This document shows, one piece after another, positions 1 through 6,042 of a DNA stretch of 7,149 nt (position 1 is the stretch's first letter; each line of letters starts with the position of its first letter). The position numbers and the translations under genes are program-made. The DNA comes from DASUPK01 sp036276255. Its GTDB lineage: Bacteria > Actinomycetota > Thermoleophilia > Solirubrobacterales > 70-9. The notes under the pieces are model-generated. The model made no database searches and was not told the DNA's origin. It saw only the letters and a list, made by a program, of their open reading frames with translations. The DNA is taken from NCBI GenBank assembly GCA_036276255.1, contig DASUPK010000095.1, forward strand, positions 1 to 7,149, in the 5' to 3' direction.

Positions 1-155
1 ACGGGATCCTGTTCGAGTTCCTTGCCCTGATCGGGCCGGCCAAGGAGCGCACGGCTCAGCTCGGCTGGTCCCTCTTCCGCTTCAAGGACGGACTGATCAT
101 CTCGACCGAGACGTTCGCCACCGAGTCCGCCGCCAGGCGGAGCCTCGGTGGCTGA
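1..155 (+). CDS. C-terminal fragment of a hypothetical protein, possibly NTF2/SnoaL-like
   Basis: An open frame (codons from position 3) enters from the left edge and ends at TGA 153-155, leaving 50 residues. The visible tail has a hydrophobic strand followed by the pattern W-S-L-F-R-F-K-D-G-L-I-I-S-T-E-T-F and an Ala-rich end. This resembles the last two beta-strands of NTF2/SnoaL-like alpha+beta-barrel proteins, which commonly end in a strand, a K/R-D-G turn, a second strand with Glu, and a short helix. Codon use is GC3-rich like the neighbours. It converges on padR with only 8 bases between the two stop codons. Only the tail is present, so the family is a guess from pattern and no function can be assigned. 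Confidence 0.5.
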   Translation, partial: GILFEFLALIGPAKERTAQLGWSLFRFKDGLIISTETFATESAARRSLGG

Positions 156-163
156 GCGTCCCT

Positions 164-682
164 CTATTCCTCGGCGAGGATTCCGTAGAGCTTCTTGCGG
201 GCGTCCTTCAGGATCACCGCCGCCTTGGTCAGCTGCTCCTCATTGTCGGCGCGAGCGAGTTGCTTCGCCGCCCCGATCAGCTTGAACAGCTCCTTGCGGG
301 CCTCGAACCGGGGCGAATCCTCGTCGCCCTCCTCCCACGGCTGGGCCTCGCCCGTCTGCTTGGGAGCGGCCTCCTTGCCGGAGTCGGTGAGCGAGTAGAC
401 CTTGCGGCCCTCGACCTCCTCGGCGGTGACCATTCCCTCATCCTCGAGCAGTTGAAGCGTCGGGTAGATCGAGCCGGCGCTCGGGCGCCAGCGGCCCCCG
501 GTGCGCTCGTCGAGCTCGGTGATCATCTCGTAGCCGTGCATCTGCCGGTCGTCGAGCAGCGCCAGGATGGCGCTGCGGACGTCGCCGCGGCGGACGCGAT
601 GGCGCCCTCGGCCCCCTCCTCGGCCGTGTCCGCGACTCATCTCGTGCCGCCCATATCCGTGGCGGCTTCTGTGTCTGTGCAT
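164..682 (-). CDS. PadR-family winged-helix transcriptional regulator
   Basis: A 172-residue DNA-binding repressor of the PadR family. Residues 1-33 form a basic tail rich in Arg, Gly and six His. The winged helix spans about 33-105: R-R-G-D-V-R-S-A-I-L opens helix 1, M-H-G-Y-E-M-I lies at 48-54, the recognition segment R-W-R-P-S-A-G-S-I-Y-P-T-L is at 64-76, and the wing holds G-R-K-V-Y-S-L-T at 92-99. Residues 122-170 are charged and helical, as expected for the dimerisation part. The ATG at 682 is supported by AAAGGA at 692-697, 9 nt upstream. The gene lies 59 bp after the GNAT gene on the same strand and has its own candidate promoter and operator. PadR proteins usually repress their own gene and a linked gene; here the linked target could be GNAT, but this is not shown. 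The inducer is unknown. Confidence 0.93.
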   Translation of the reverse strand: MHRHRSRHGYGRHEMSRGHGRGGGRGRHRVRRGDVRSAILALLDDRQMHGYEMITELDERTGGRWRPSAGSIYPTLQLLEDEGMVTAEEVEGRKVYSLTDSGKEAAPKQTGEAQPWEEGDEDSPRFEARKELFKLIGAAKQLARADNEEQLTKAAVILKDARKKLYGILAEE

Positions 683-717
683 TTGCGTTGTTCCTTTCGA
701 TCAATCATGAACTAACG

Positions 718-727
718 CGATATATCG
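718..727. promoter_or_regulatory. Perfect 10-bp palindrome, candidate PadR operator
   Basis: CGATATATCG is a perfect palindrome 35 bp upstream of the padR start and stands out as AT-rich in a GC-rich region. It overlaps the candidate -10 box of padR. Dyad sites of this kind in front of padR genes are usual for autoregulation in the family, so it is a good candidate for the PadR binding site. Binding is inferred, not shown. Confidence 0.5.
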
Positions 728-747
728 TAACAGGTCGTCTACTACAA
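719..747 (-). promoter_or_regulatory. Candidate sigma70-type promoter for padR
   Basis: Read on the reverse strand, TTGTAG (747-742) and TATATC (724-719) are separated by exactly 17 bp. The -10 matches TATAAT at 4 of 6 positions and lies inside the palindrome at 718-727. The -35 matches only at TTG and overlaps the last bases of the GNAT gene, including its stop codon (744-742). A repressor on the palindrome would block polymerase. The predicted leader is about 30 nt and includes the AAAGGA ribosome site. Confidence 0.35.
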
Positions 748-1188
748 CTCCCACACGAAGCAGACCGAGCGCCAGCGGGGCTCCTCGCGCTCGTAGAAGC
801 GGTGGGCGCCGGCGCGGGCGTCGGAGCTGTCGAGCTCGAGATGGCTGGCTCCCCGCTCCCGCGCCCAGTCCTTGGTGGCGTCGAGCAGGGCCTTCCCCAC
901 TCCCTGGGAGCGGTGCTCGGGACTGACCGCCAGATCTTCCACCCAGCAGCGAGGGCCGAACCGCACCGAGTTCAGCTCCAGATAGGCGGTGCAGAAGCCG
1001 AGCAGATCCCCACGGTGCTCGGACACCAGGACCGCGGCCTGCTGGTCGGCGATCGCGGACGCGATCGCTGACCGCGCTCGCTCCGGGTCCCAGCGCGGGG
1101 GCACCGAACCTGGCGGCGCGAACAGCCACTCGTACATGCCAAGCACCCGCTCAACCTCCGCCGGCACCGCCTCACGGACCCTGGCCAT
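742..1188 (-). CDS. GNAT-family N-acetyltransferase
   Basis: A 148-residue single-domain acetyltransferase that would move an acetyl group from acetyl-CoA to an amine; the acceptor is unknown. The acetyl-CoA site (motif A) is clear: strand C-W-V-E-D-L-A-V-S at 81-89, then the pyrophosphate loop H-R-S-Q-G-V-G-K-A-L-L at 92-102, matching the family consensus R/Q-x-x-G-x-G/A. Motif B follows, with L-E-L-D-S-S-D at 117-123 and A-H-R-F-Y-E-R at 128-134. The usual L-G-F after F-Y-E-R is replaced by E-E-P-R-W, a small departure near the acceptor end. Length is normal for a minimal GNAT. The ATG at 1188 has only a weak G-rich stretch before it. The gene is divergent from mcl with 56 bp between the starts and is followed by padR on the same strand. 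It might modify a small toxic amine under PadR control, which is speculation. Confidence 0.88.
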   Translation of the reverse strand: MARVREAVPAEVERVLGMYEWLFAPPGSVPPRWDPERARSAIASAIADQQAAVLVSEHRGDLLGFCTAYLELNSVRFGPRCWVEDLAVSPEHRSQGVGKALLDATKDWARERGASHLELDSSDARAGAHRFYEREEPRWRSVCFVWEL

Positions 1189-1244
1189 GGCCCCAGGCTA
1201 TCCCGCGGAGCCGCGAATCCCACCTTGTAGGTAGCGTTCGGGGC

Positions 1245-2330
1245 ATGCGAAATCCACGGAACTTCTTCAAGCCGCTAGCGATCGGCGCGCCCGAGCCGCC
1301 CCGCGAGATCCCCGTCAAGCCCTCGCGCATGATCCATTTCTTCGACGCCTCCAACGAGAAGATGCGGGCGAAGGTGCCCGATATGGCCAAGCAGGCCGAC
1401 ATCCTCTTGGGCAACCTCGAAGACGCGATCACGGTCGAGAACAAGGTCCCCGCCAGGCGGGGGCTGATCGAGGTCGGCAAGCAGGTCGACTTCGGCGACA
1501 CCCAGCTGTGGACCCGCGTCAACGCGCTGGAGAGCCCCTGGGTCCTCGACGACCTCACCGAGCTGGTAACCGAGATCGGCGATGTGCTCGAGGTGATCAT
1601 GGTCCCGAAGGTCGAGGGGCCGTGGGACATCCACTACGTGGACCAGCTGCTTGCGCAATTGGAAGCGAAGGCTGGGGTCGAGAGCCCGATTCTCGTCCAC
1701 GCCATCCTCGAGACCGCGCAGGGCGTCGTCAACCTCGAGGAGATCGCCTCGGCGAGCCCGCGGATGCAGGGAATGAGCTTCGGGCCGGCCGACCTCGCAG
1801 CCTCTCGCCGGATGAAGACGACGCGGGTCGGCGGGGGCCACCCGGGATACCGGGTGATGGAGGACCCGGACCCCGACAACCCCGACGCCGAGCGCGTCAC
1901 CGCTCAGCAGGACCTCTGGCACTACTCGATCGCGCGCATGGTCGATGCCTGCGCTTCGAACGACATCCTGCCGTTCTACGGTCCGTTCGGAGACATCAAG
2001 GACACGGCCGGCTGCGAGACCCAGTTCCGCGCGGCCTTCCTGATGGGCTGCGTCGGCGCCTGGTCGCTGCACCCGGTGCAGATAGACATCGCGAAGAAGG
2101 TCTTCAGCCCGCCCCCGGACGAGGTGATCTTCGCCAAGAAGGTCCTGGAGGCGATCCCGGACGGCGCCGGCGTCCACATGATCGACGGCAAGATGCAGGA
2201 CGACGCCACCTGGAAGCAGTGCAAGGTGATGGTGACGCTGGCCGAGATGCTCGCCAAGAAGGACCCGGACCTCGCCGAGGCCTACGGCATGTCGAACGGC
2301 AAGCCGGCGACCGAGAAGGCCGAGGCCTAG
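1245..2330 (+). CDS. mcl: L-malyl-CoA / beta-methylmalyl-CoA lyase (CitE-like CoA-ester lyase)
   Basis: A 361-residue HpcH/HpaI-CitE superfamily TIM-barrel lyase. It resembles, over nearly its whole length, the Chloroflexus aurantiacus Mcl that I recall (about 348 residues), more than the shorter Rhodobacter Mcl1. That enzyme reversibly splits L-malyl-CoA to acetyl-CoA and glyoxylate, and beta-methylmalyl-CoA to propionyl-CoA and glyoxylate; Chloroflexus Mcl also acts on citramalyl-CoA. Visible signatures: N-F-F-K-P-L-A-I-G-A-P-E-P at 6-18, G-N-L-E-D-A-I at 56-62, W-T-R-V-N-A-L at 89-95, P-K-V-E-G-P-W-D-I-H at 121-130, E-T-A-Q-G at 156-160 and G-P-A-D-L at 180-184 (Glu156 and Asp183 are the expected Mg ligands), W-S-L-H-P at 273-277, and D-G-K-M-Q-D-D-A-T-W-K at 314-324. 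The last dozen residues extend beyond the Chloroflexus protein. ATG 1245 follows a weak GGTAG. The thioesterase begins 8 nt after the stop. Confidence 0.9.
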   Translation: MRNPRNFFKPLAIGAPEPPREIPVKPSRMIHFFDASNEKMRAKVPDMAKQADILLGNLEDAITVENKVPARRGLIEVGKQVDFGDTQLWTRVNALESPWVLDDLTELVTEIGDVLEVIMVPKVEGPWDIHYVDQLLAQLEAKAGVESPILVHAILETAQGVVNLEEIASASPRMQGMSFGPADLAASRRMKTTRVGGGHPGYRVMEDPDPDNPDAERVTAQQDLWHYSIARMVDACASNDILPFYGPFGDIKDTAGCETQFRAAFLMGCVGAWSLHPVQIDIAKKVFSPPPDEVIFAKKVLEAIPDGAGVHMIDGKMQDDATWKQCKVMVTLAEMLAKKDPDLAEAYGMSNGKPATEKAEA

Positions 2331-2338
2331 ACCTCGGC

Positions 2339-2752
2339 GTGGGCGAGTCCTTCCGCAACATCCTGCGGGTCCGTTACAACGAGTGCGACCCGCAGGGAGT
2401 CGTCTTCAACGCCAACTACCTGACCTATTTCGACATCACCATGGGTGAGCTCTGGCGGGAGCTCGGCGGGTACCAGGCCATGGTGGACGCGGGCGTGGAC
2501 ATGGTCGTCGCCGAGGCGACGATCCGATACATGGCGCCGCTTCGCTTCGACGACGAGATGGAGGTCGTGGCTCGCGTCACCCGCCTCGGTGACACCTCCA
2601 TGACGACCGAGTTGGTGATCGAGGATGGCGGAGAGCCGGCCGCGGAGGGCGAGCTCAGGCACGTCTTCATCGAGACGGATGGCGGATCGAAGTCGCCTAT
2701 CCCGGAGCCGATTCGGTCGGGTCTCGAGCGCTATCTGGTGTCGGCGCGCTGA
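2339..2752 (+). CDS. Hotdog-fold acyl-CoA thioesterase (4HBT/YbgC type)
   Basis: Starting at GTG 2339, 8 nt after the mcl stop, this frame gives 137 residues, the normal length of a single-hotdog thioesterase. The N-terminal motif V-R-Y-N-E-C-D-P-Q-G-V-V-F-N-A-N-Y at 11-27, then L-T-Y-F-D, is the 4-hydroxybenzoyl-CoA thioesterase/YbgC signature; Asp17 is the expected catalytic acid. Central sheet segments A-T-I-R-Y-M-A-P-L-R-F-D-D at 60-72 and M-T-T-E-L-V-I at 88-94 fit the fold. The same frame is open far upstream through mcl, but only the part after 2339 looks like this protein, and no ATG precedes the conserved motif. GTG is therefore the best start; a ribosome site is weak, suggesting coupling to mcl. 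The reaction is hydrolysis of an acyl-CoA to acid plus CoA. Malyl-CoA is an attractive substrate from context, but the sequence does not show it. Confidence 0.87.
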   Translation: MGESFRNILRVRYNECDPQGVVFNANYLTYFDITMGELWRELGGYQAMVDAGVDMVVAEATIRYMAPLRFDDEMEVVARVTRLGDTSMTTELVIEDGGEPAAEGELRHVFIETDGGSKSPIPEPIRSGLERYLVSAR

Positions 2753-2812
2753 CCGCCTCCGGTACCTCGGCGAGCCAGCGTGGCGGTGTCAATGGCCCTG
2801 GACATGGGGATG

Positions 2813-4177
2813 TCAGGCGAGTGCAGGCGCCTCAGGCAGGTGCTCGAGTGCGTCCGAGAGCTCGTCCTCGGAGAGCTCCAGGTCCTCGAGCTCACCGGCG
2901 AAGTAGGCGGCGTAGGCGGACATGTCGAAGTGCCCGTGACCGGAGAGGTTGAAGAGGATCACCCGCTCCTCCCCCGCCTGCTTCGCCGCCTCCGCCTCGT
3001 CGAAGACGGCACGAATCGCGTGCGCCGGCTCGGGCCCGGGGATGATCCCCTCGCAGCGGGAGAACCGGACCGCGGCCTCGAAGGCGGCGGTCTGCTTGAT
3101 CGCGGTCGCCTCAACCAGCCCCTCCTTGACCAGCGCGCAGAGGCTCGGGGCGTCGCCGTGATAGCGCAGGCCGCCGGCGTGAACGGGCGGAGGCACGAAG
3201 TCGTGGCCCAGCGTGTACATCGGCATCAGCGGGGTCATCCCGACGGTGTCGCCGAAGTCGTAGGCGTAGCGGCCGCGGGTCAGCGTCGGGCAGGCGGCGG
3301 GCTCGGCGCCGACGAACCGCGTCTCGGTGCCGTCGCGCAGGCGGCGGCGCAGGAAGGGGTAGGCGATGCCGGCGAAGTTCGAGCCGCCGCCGACGCAGCC
3401 GATCACGACGTCGGGCGCCTCGCCGGCCATCTCCATCTGCTTGATGCACTCCTCGCCGATCACGGTCTGATGCAGGCAGACGTGGTTGAGGACCGAGCCG
3501 AGGGAGTAGTTGGTGTCCTCAGATTTGGCGGCGACCTCGACGGCCTCGGAGATCGCTATCCCCAGGCTGCCTGACTCGTGTGAGGCCTGCGAGCGGCCAG
3601 CCTCCGTGAGGTCCGAGGGGCTGCGGTGGACCGTTCCGCCCCAGGTCTCGATCATCGCCTTGCGATACGGCTTCTGATCGTAGGAGATGCCGACCATGAA
3701 GACCTCGCATTCGAGCCCGAAGAGCTGGCAGGCGAGCGACATCGCCGAGCCCCACTGTCCCGCCCCGGTCTCGGTCGAGATCTTCTTGATCCCGGCCTCG
3801 CGGTTGTAGAAGGCCTGAGGGACCGCGGTGTTCGGCTTGTGCGAGCCCGCGGGCGAGACACCCTCGTACTTGTAGTAGATGTGCGCCGGGGTATCGAGCT
3901 CGCGCTCGAGCCGCCGAGCCCGAAGCAGCGGCGTCGGCCGCCAGAGCCGGTAGATGTCGCGGACCTCGTCCGGGATCGGGATATCGGGCTCTGTGGAGAC
4001 CTCCTGCTCGATCAGGCCCATCGGGAAGATCGGAGCGAGATCGTCCGGCCCGGCCGGCTCGCCCGTTGCCGGGCTGAGCGGGGGCGGCGGCGGCTCGCCC
4101 GGGAGATCGGCGAGCAGGTTCACCCAGCTGGTGGGGATCTCCTCCTCAGGAAGCTGGAACTTGATCTGCTCTCCCAT
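2813..4177 (-). CDS. trpB2: TrpB2-type tryptophan synthase beta-like PLP enzyme
   Basis: A 454-residue fold-type II PLP enzyme of the TrpB2 class. The PLP lysine is Lys114 in A-G-S-H-K-P-N-T-A (110-118). The catalytic Glu is in T-E-T-G-A-G-Q-W-G (135-143), Glu136. The phosphate-binding loop is C-V-G-G-G-S-N-F (261-268). E-G-I-I-P-G-P-E-P-A-H-A (376-387) and S-G-H-G (412-415) complete the active site. A long proline-rich N-terminal segment (about 1-60) and the G-S-H-K form rather than G-A-H-K mark TrpB2 as opposed to canonical TrpB. The C-terminal tail is acidic. TrpB2 proteins often stand without TrpA and have been proposed to condense indole with serine or O-phosphoserine; no trpA or other trp gene is here. 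It follows pckG on the same strand after 44 bp containing a hairpin. ATG 4177 has no Shine-Dalgarno, but a TAGAAT box lies 9 nt upstream. Confidence 0.92.
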   Translation of the reverse strand: MGEQIKFQLPEEEIPTSWVNLLADLPGEPPPPPLSPATGEPAGPDDLAPIFPMGLIEQEVSTEPDIPIPDEVRDIYRLWRPTPLLRARRLERELDTPAHIYYKYEGVSPAGSHKPNTAVPQAFYNREAGIKKISTETGAGQWGSAMSLACQLFGLECEVFMVGISYDQKPYRKAMIETWGGTVHRSPSDLTEAGRSQASHESGSLGIAISEAVEVAAKSEDTNYSLGSVLNHVCLHQTVIGEECIKQMEMAGEAPDVVIGCVGGGSNFAGIAYPFLRRRLRDGTETRFVGAEPAACPTLTRGRYAYDFGDTVGMTPLMPMYTLGHDFVPPPVHAGGLRYHGDAPSLCALVKEGLVEATAIKQTAAFEAAVRFSRCEGIIPGPEPAHAIRAVFDEAEAAKQAGEERVILFNLSGHGHFDMSAYAAYFAGELEDLELSEDELSDALEHLPEAPALA

Positions 4178-4186
4178 TGCGGCGCG

Positions 4187-4192
4187 ATTCTA
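4187..4192 (-). promoter_or_regulatory. Candidate -10 box for a leaderless trpB2 transcript
   Basis: On the reverse strand TAGAAT matches TATAAT at 5 of 6 positions and ends 9 nt before the trpB2 ATG. Transcription would begin within a few bases of the ATG, agreeing with the absence of a ribosome site. At 17-bp spacing the -35 is TTCGCC (4215-4210), a poor match lying inside the hairpin. Leaderless genes are common in actinobacteria, so the arrangement is plausible. Confidence 0.35.
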
Positions 4193-4205
4193 TGCCTCGG
4201 GCTGT

Positions 4206-4222
4206 ACCCGGCGAAGCCGGGT
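4206..4222 (-). terminator. Intercistronic hairpin after pckG
   Basis: ACCCGGC (4206-4212), loop GAA, GCCGGGT (4216-4222) form a perfect 7-bp stem with a 3-nt loop. The structure starts on the last base of the pckG stop codon (TAA, read 4224-4222). No U-tract follows on the reverse strand, so it is not a canonical intrinsic terminator. It could be a weak terminator, or a 3'-end stabiliser that sets different levels of pckG and trpB2 mRNA. Confidence 0.45.
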
Positions 4223-6042
4223 TACCCGAGCCTGTTTTCCAAAGCCTCGAGCTGCCCCTTGACCTCGGCCGGCAGGCGGGATCCGAACTGCGCCAGGTGC
4301 GACGAGACCTGGTGCAGCTGCTGGCGCACCTCGTCGGGATCCACCCGCAGCAGCGTCTCCATGTCCTCGTCGGAGATGTCGAGGCCCTCGGTGTCGATGT
4401 CGCTCGGCGGCGGCACCAGACCGATCGGCGTCTCCTCGACCTCGCCCTTGCCCGCGGTGCGCCGGCAGATCCACTCGAGGACCCGGCTGTTCTCGCCGAA
4501 GCCCGGCCAGATGAACCTGCCGTCGTCGTCCTTGCGGAACCAGTTGACGACGAAGATCTTCGGCAGCTTGGACTCGTCGCCCCTGGCGCCGATCTCGAGC
4601 CAGTGCTTCATGTAATCCGCCATGTTGTAGCCGCAGAACGGGAGCATCGCGAACGGGTCGAAACGGAGCTGACCCACGGCGCCGGCGGCAGCAGCGGTCG
4701 TCTCCACCGACATCGTCGACGCCAGGAAGACGCCGTGCTCCCAGTCGAACGCCTGATGCACCAGCGGCACGACCGTCGCCCGGCGGCCGCCGAACAGGAA
4801 GGCGTCGATCGGCACGCCGGCCGGGTCGTCCCAGGCGGGATCGAAGGTCGGGCAGTGGGTGACCGAAACGGTGAACCGCGAGTTGGGGTGCGCGGCCGGC
4901 TCGTCGCTCTCCGGGGTCCAGTCGCGGCCCTTCCAGTCGATCAGGTGATCTGGCGCGCCACTCATGCCCTCCCACCAGATGTCGCCATCGTCGGTCTTGG
5001 CGACGTTGGTGAAGATCGTGTCGCGCTCGACGGTCTTCATCGCGTTGGGGTTGGTCTTGACGCCCGTGCCCGGTGCAACGCCGAAGAAGCCGGCCTCGGG
5101 ATTCACCGCGTAGAGGCGGCCGTCCTCGCCGAAGCGGATCCAGGCGATGTCGTCGCCGATCGTCTCGACCTTCCAGCCCGGCAGGCTCGGCGGCAGCATC
5201 GCCAGGTTGGTCTTGCCGGAGGCCGACGGGAACGCCCCGGCCAGGTGCTTGACCGTGCCCTCGGGCGAGGTGAGCTTGATGATCAGCATGTGCTCGGCCA
5301 TCCAGCCCTCGTCGCGGGCCATCACCGAGGCGATTCGCAGCGCCAGGCACTTCTTGCCGAGCAGGGCGTTGCCGCCGTAGCCCGAGCCGAAGGACCAGAT
5401 CTCCCGAGCCTCGGTGAAGTGGACGATGTACTTCGTCTCGTTGCAGGGCCACGGGACGTCGTGCTCGCCATGCGTGAGCGGCATGCCGACCGAGTGGACA
5501 CAGGGGACGAAGTCGCCGTCCTCACCGAGTGCCTCGAGGGCCTTGGCGCCCATCCGAGTCATGATCCGCATCGAGGCTGCCACGTAGGCGGAATCGGTCA
5601 CCTGGACGCCGATCTGTGCGACCGGCGAGCCGATCGGGCCCATCGAGAAGGGCACCACGTACATGGTGCGGCCCCGCATGGAGCCCGTGAAGAGCTCCGT
5701 GAGCACCTCCCGCATCTCGTCCGGGTCGTGCCAGTTGTTGTTCGGGCCGGCGTCGTCCTCGTGCTCGGAGCAGATGAAGGTGCGGTCCTCCACCCGGGCC
5801 ACGTCGTCGGGGTCGGAGCGTGCGAGATAGGAGTTGGGACGCTTGGCGTCGGAGAGCTTCTCGAAGGTGCCGGCGTGGACCAGGGTCTGACTGAGATCGT
5901 CGTACTCGGCCGCGGATCCGTCGCACCAGTGGATCGAGTCGGGCTGGTTCAACTCGGCCATCTGCTCGACCCAGGAGAGCAGCTTGGCGTGCTTCGTCGG
6001 TGCCTCTGTCGCGGCCGTTGTCTCACTCACTGATGCGTTCAT
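4222..6042 (-). CDS. pckG: Phosphoenolpyruvate carboxykinase (GTP)
   Basis: A full-length (606-residue) GTP-type PEPCK, a cytosolic enzyme converting oxaloacetate plus GTP to PEP, CO2 and GDP, the first committed step of gluconeogenesis. Signatures in order: A-R-V-E-D-R-T-F at 82-89 (substrate Arg83), P-W-P-C-N-E-T-K-Y at 197-205, F-G-S-G-Y-G-G-N-A-L-L-G-K-K at 218-231 (Tyr222, metal ligand Lys230), E-H-M at 250-252 (His251), P-loop A-F-P-S-A-S-G-K-T-N at 270-279, G-D-D-I-A-W at 296-301, N-S-R-F at 387-390, F-G-G-R-R at 417-421 and W-P-G-F-G-E-N-S-R at 512-520 (nucleotide aromatics). The usual P-loop Cys is Ser275 (codon TCC). ATG 6042 has AAGGAG touching it with no spacer; the in-frame GTG at codon 5 (6030-6028) lies 12 nt from that AAGGAG and may be the true start, giving 602 residues. 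trpB2 follows on the same strand. Confidence 0.96.
   Translation of the reverse strand: MNASVSETTAATEAPTKHAKLLSWVEQMAELNQPDSIHWCDGSAAEYDDLSQTLVHAGTFEKLSDAKRPNSYLARSDPDDVARVEDRTFICSEHEDDAGPNNNWHDPDEMREVLTELFTGSMRGRTMYVVPFSMGPIGSPVAQIGVQVTDSAYVAASMRIMTRMGAKALEALGEDGDFVPCVHSVGMPLTHGEHDVPWPCNETKYIVHFTEAREIWSFGSGYGGNALLGKKCLALRIASVMARDEGWMAEHMLIIKLTSPEGTVKHLAGAFPSASGKTNLAMLPPSLPGWKVETIGDDIAWIRFGEDGRLYAVNPEAGFFGVAPGTGVKTNPNAMKTVERDTIFTNVAKTDDGDIWWEGMSGAPDHLIDWKGRDWTPESDEPAAHPNSRFTVSVTHCPTFDPAWDDPAGVPIDAFLFGGRRATVVPLVHQAFDWEHGVFLASTMSVETTAAAAGAVGQLRFDPFAMLPFCGYNMADYMKHWLEIGARGDESKLPKIFVVNWFRKDDDGRFIWPGFGENSRVLEWICRRTAGKGEVEETPIGLVPPPSDIDTEGLDISDEDMETLLRVDPDEVRQQLHQVSSHLAQFGSRLPAEVKGQLEALENRLG

Noticed and set aside
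195..1071. Forward frames opposite padR and the GNAT gene (260-715 and 688-1071)
   Set aside because: They are antisense to clear PadR and GNAT motifs; composition is typical of reverse reading.
1189..1244. Promoters in the 56-bp divergent gap between GNAT and mcl
   Set aside because: A reverse TAGCCT at 1200-1195 and GTAGGTAG-like bases near mcl are visible, but no paired -35 at normal spacing supports either.
1275..2177. 300-codon reverse open frame opposite mcl
   Set aside because: It is antisense to a well-conserved enzyme; the composition (Arg, Asp, Leu, His) and lack of motifs mark it as a shadow.
1508..2338. Upstream part of the long forward frame that ends in the thioesterase
   Set aside because: It overlaps mcl in another frame and yields Arg/Gly/Asp-rich nonsense. 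Homology begins only after GTG 2339, so this is not a fusion protein.
2753..2812. Search for a terminator between the convergent thioesterase and trpB2 genes
   Set aside because: Only a 4-bp stem (2774-2784) without a T-run is present, which is too weak to call.
2780..4615. Forward frames opposite trpB2 and the pckG 3' end (2780-3574 and 3626-4615)
   Set aside because: They are antisense to conserved TrpB2 and PEPCK sequence and show no recognisable domain.
4177..6033. 618-codon forward open frame opposite pckG
   Set aside because: It lies exactly antisense to an unmistakable PEPCK. Its Arg/Val/Gly/His-rich product is typical of a GC3-biased gene read backwards, with no domain visible.
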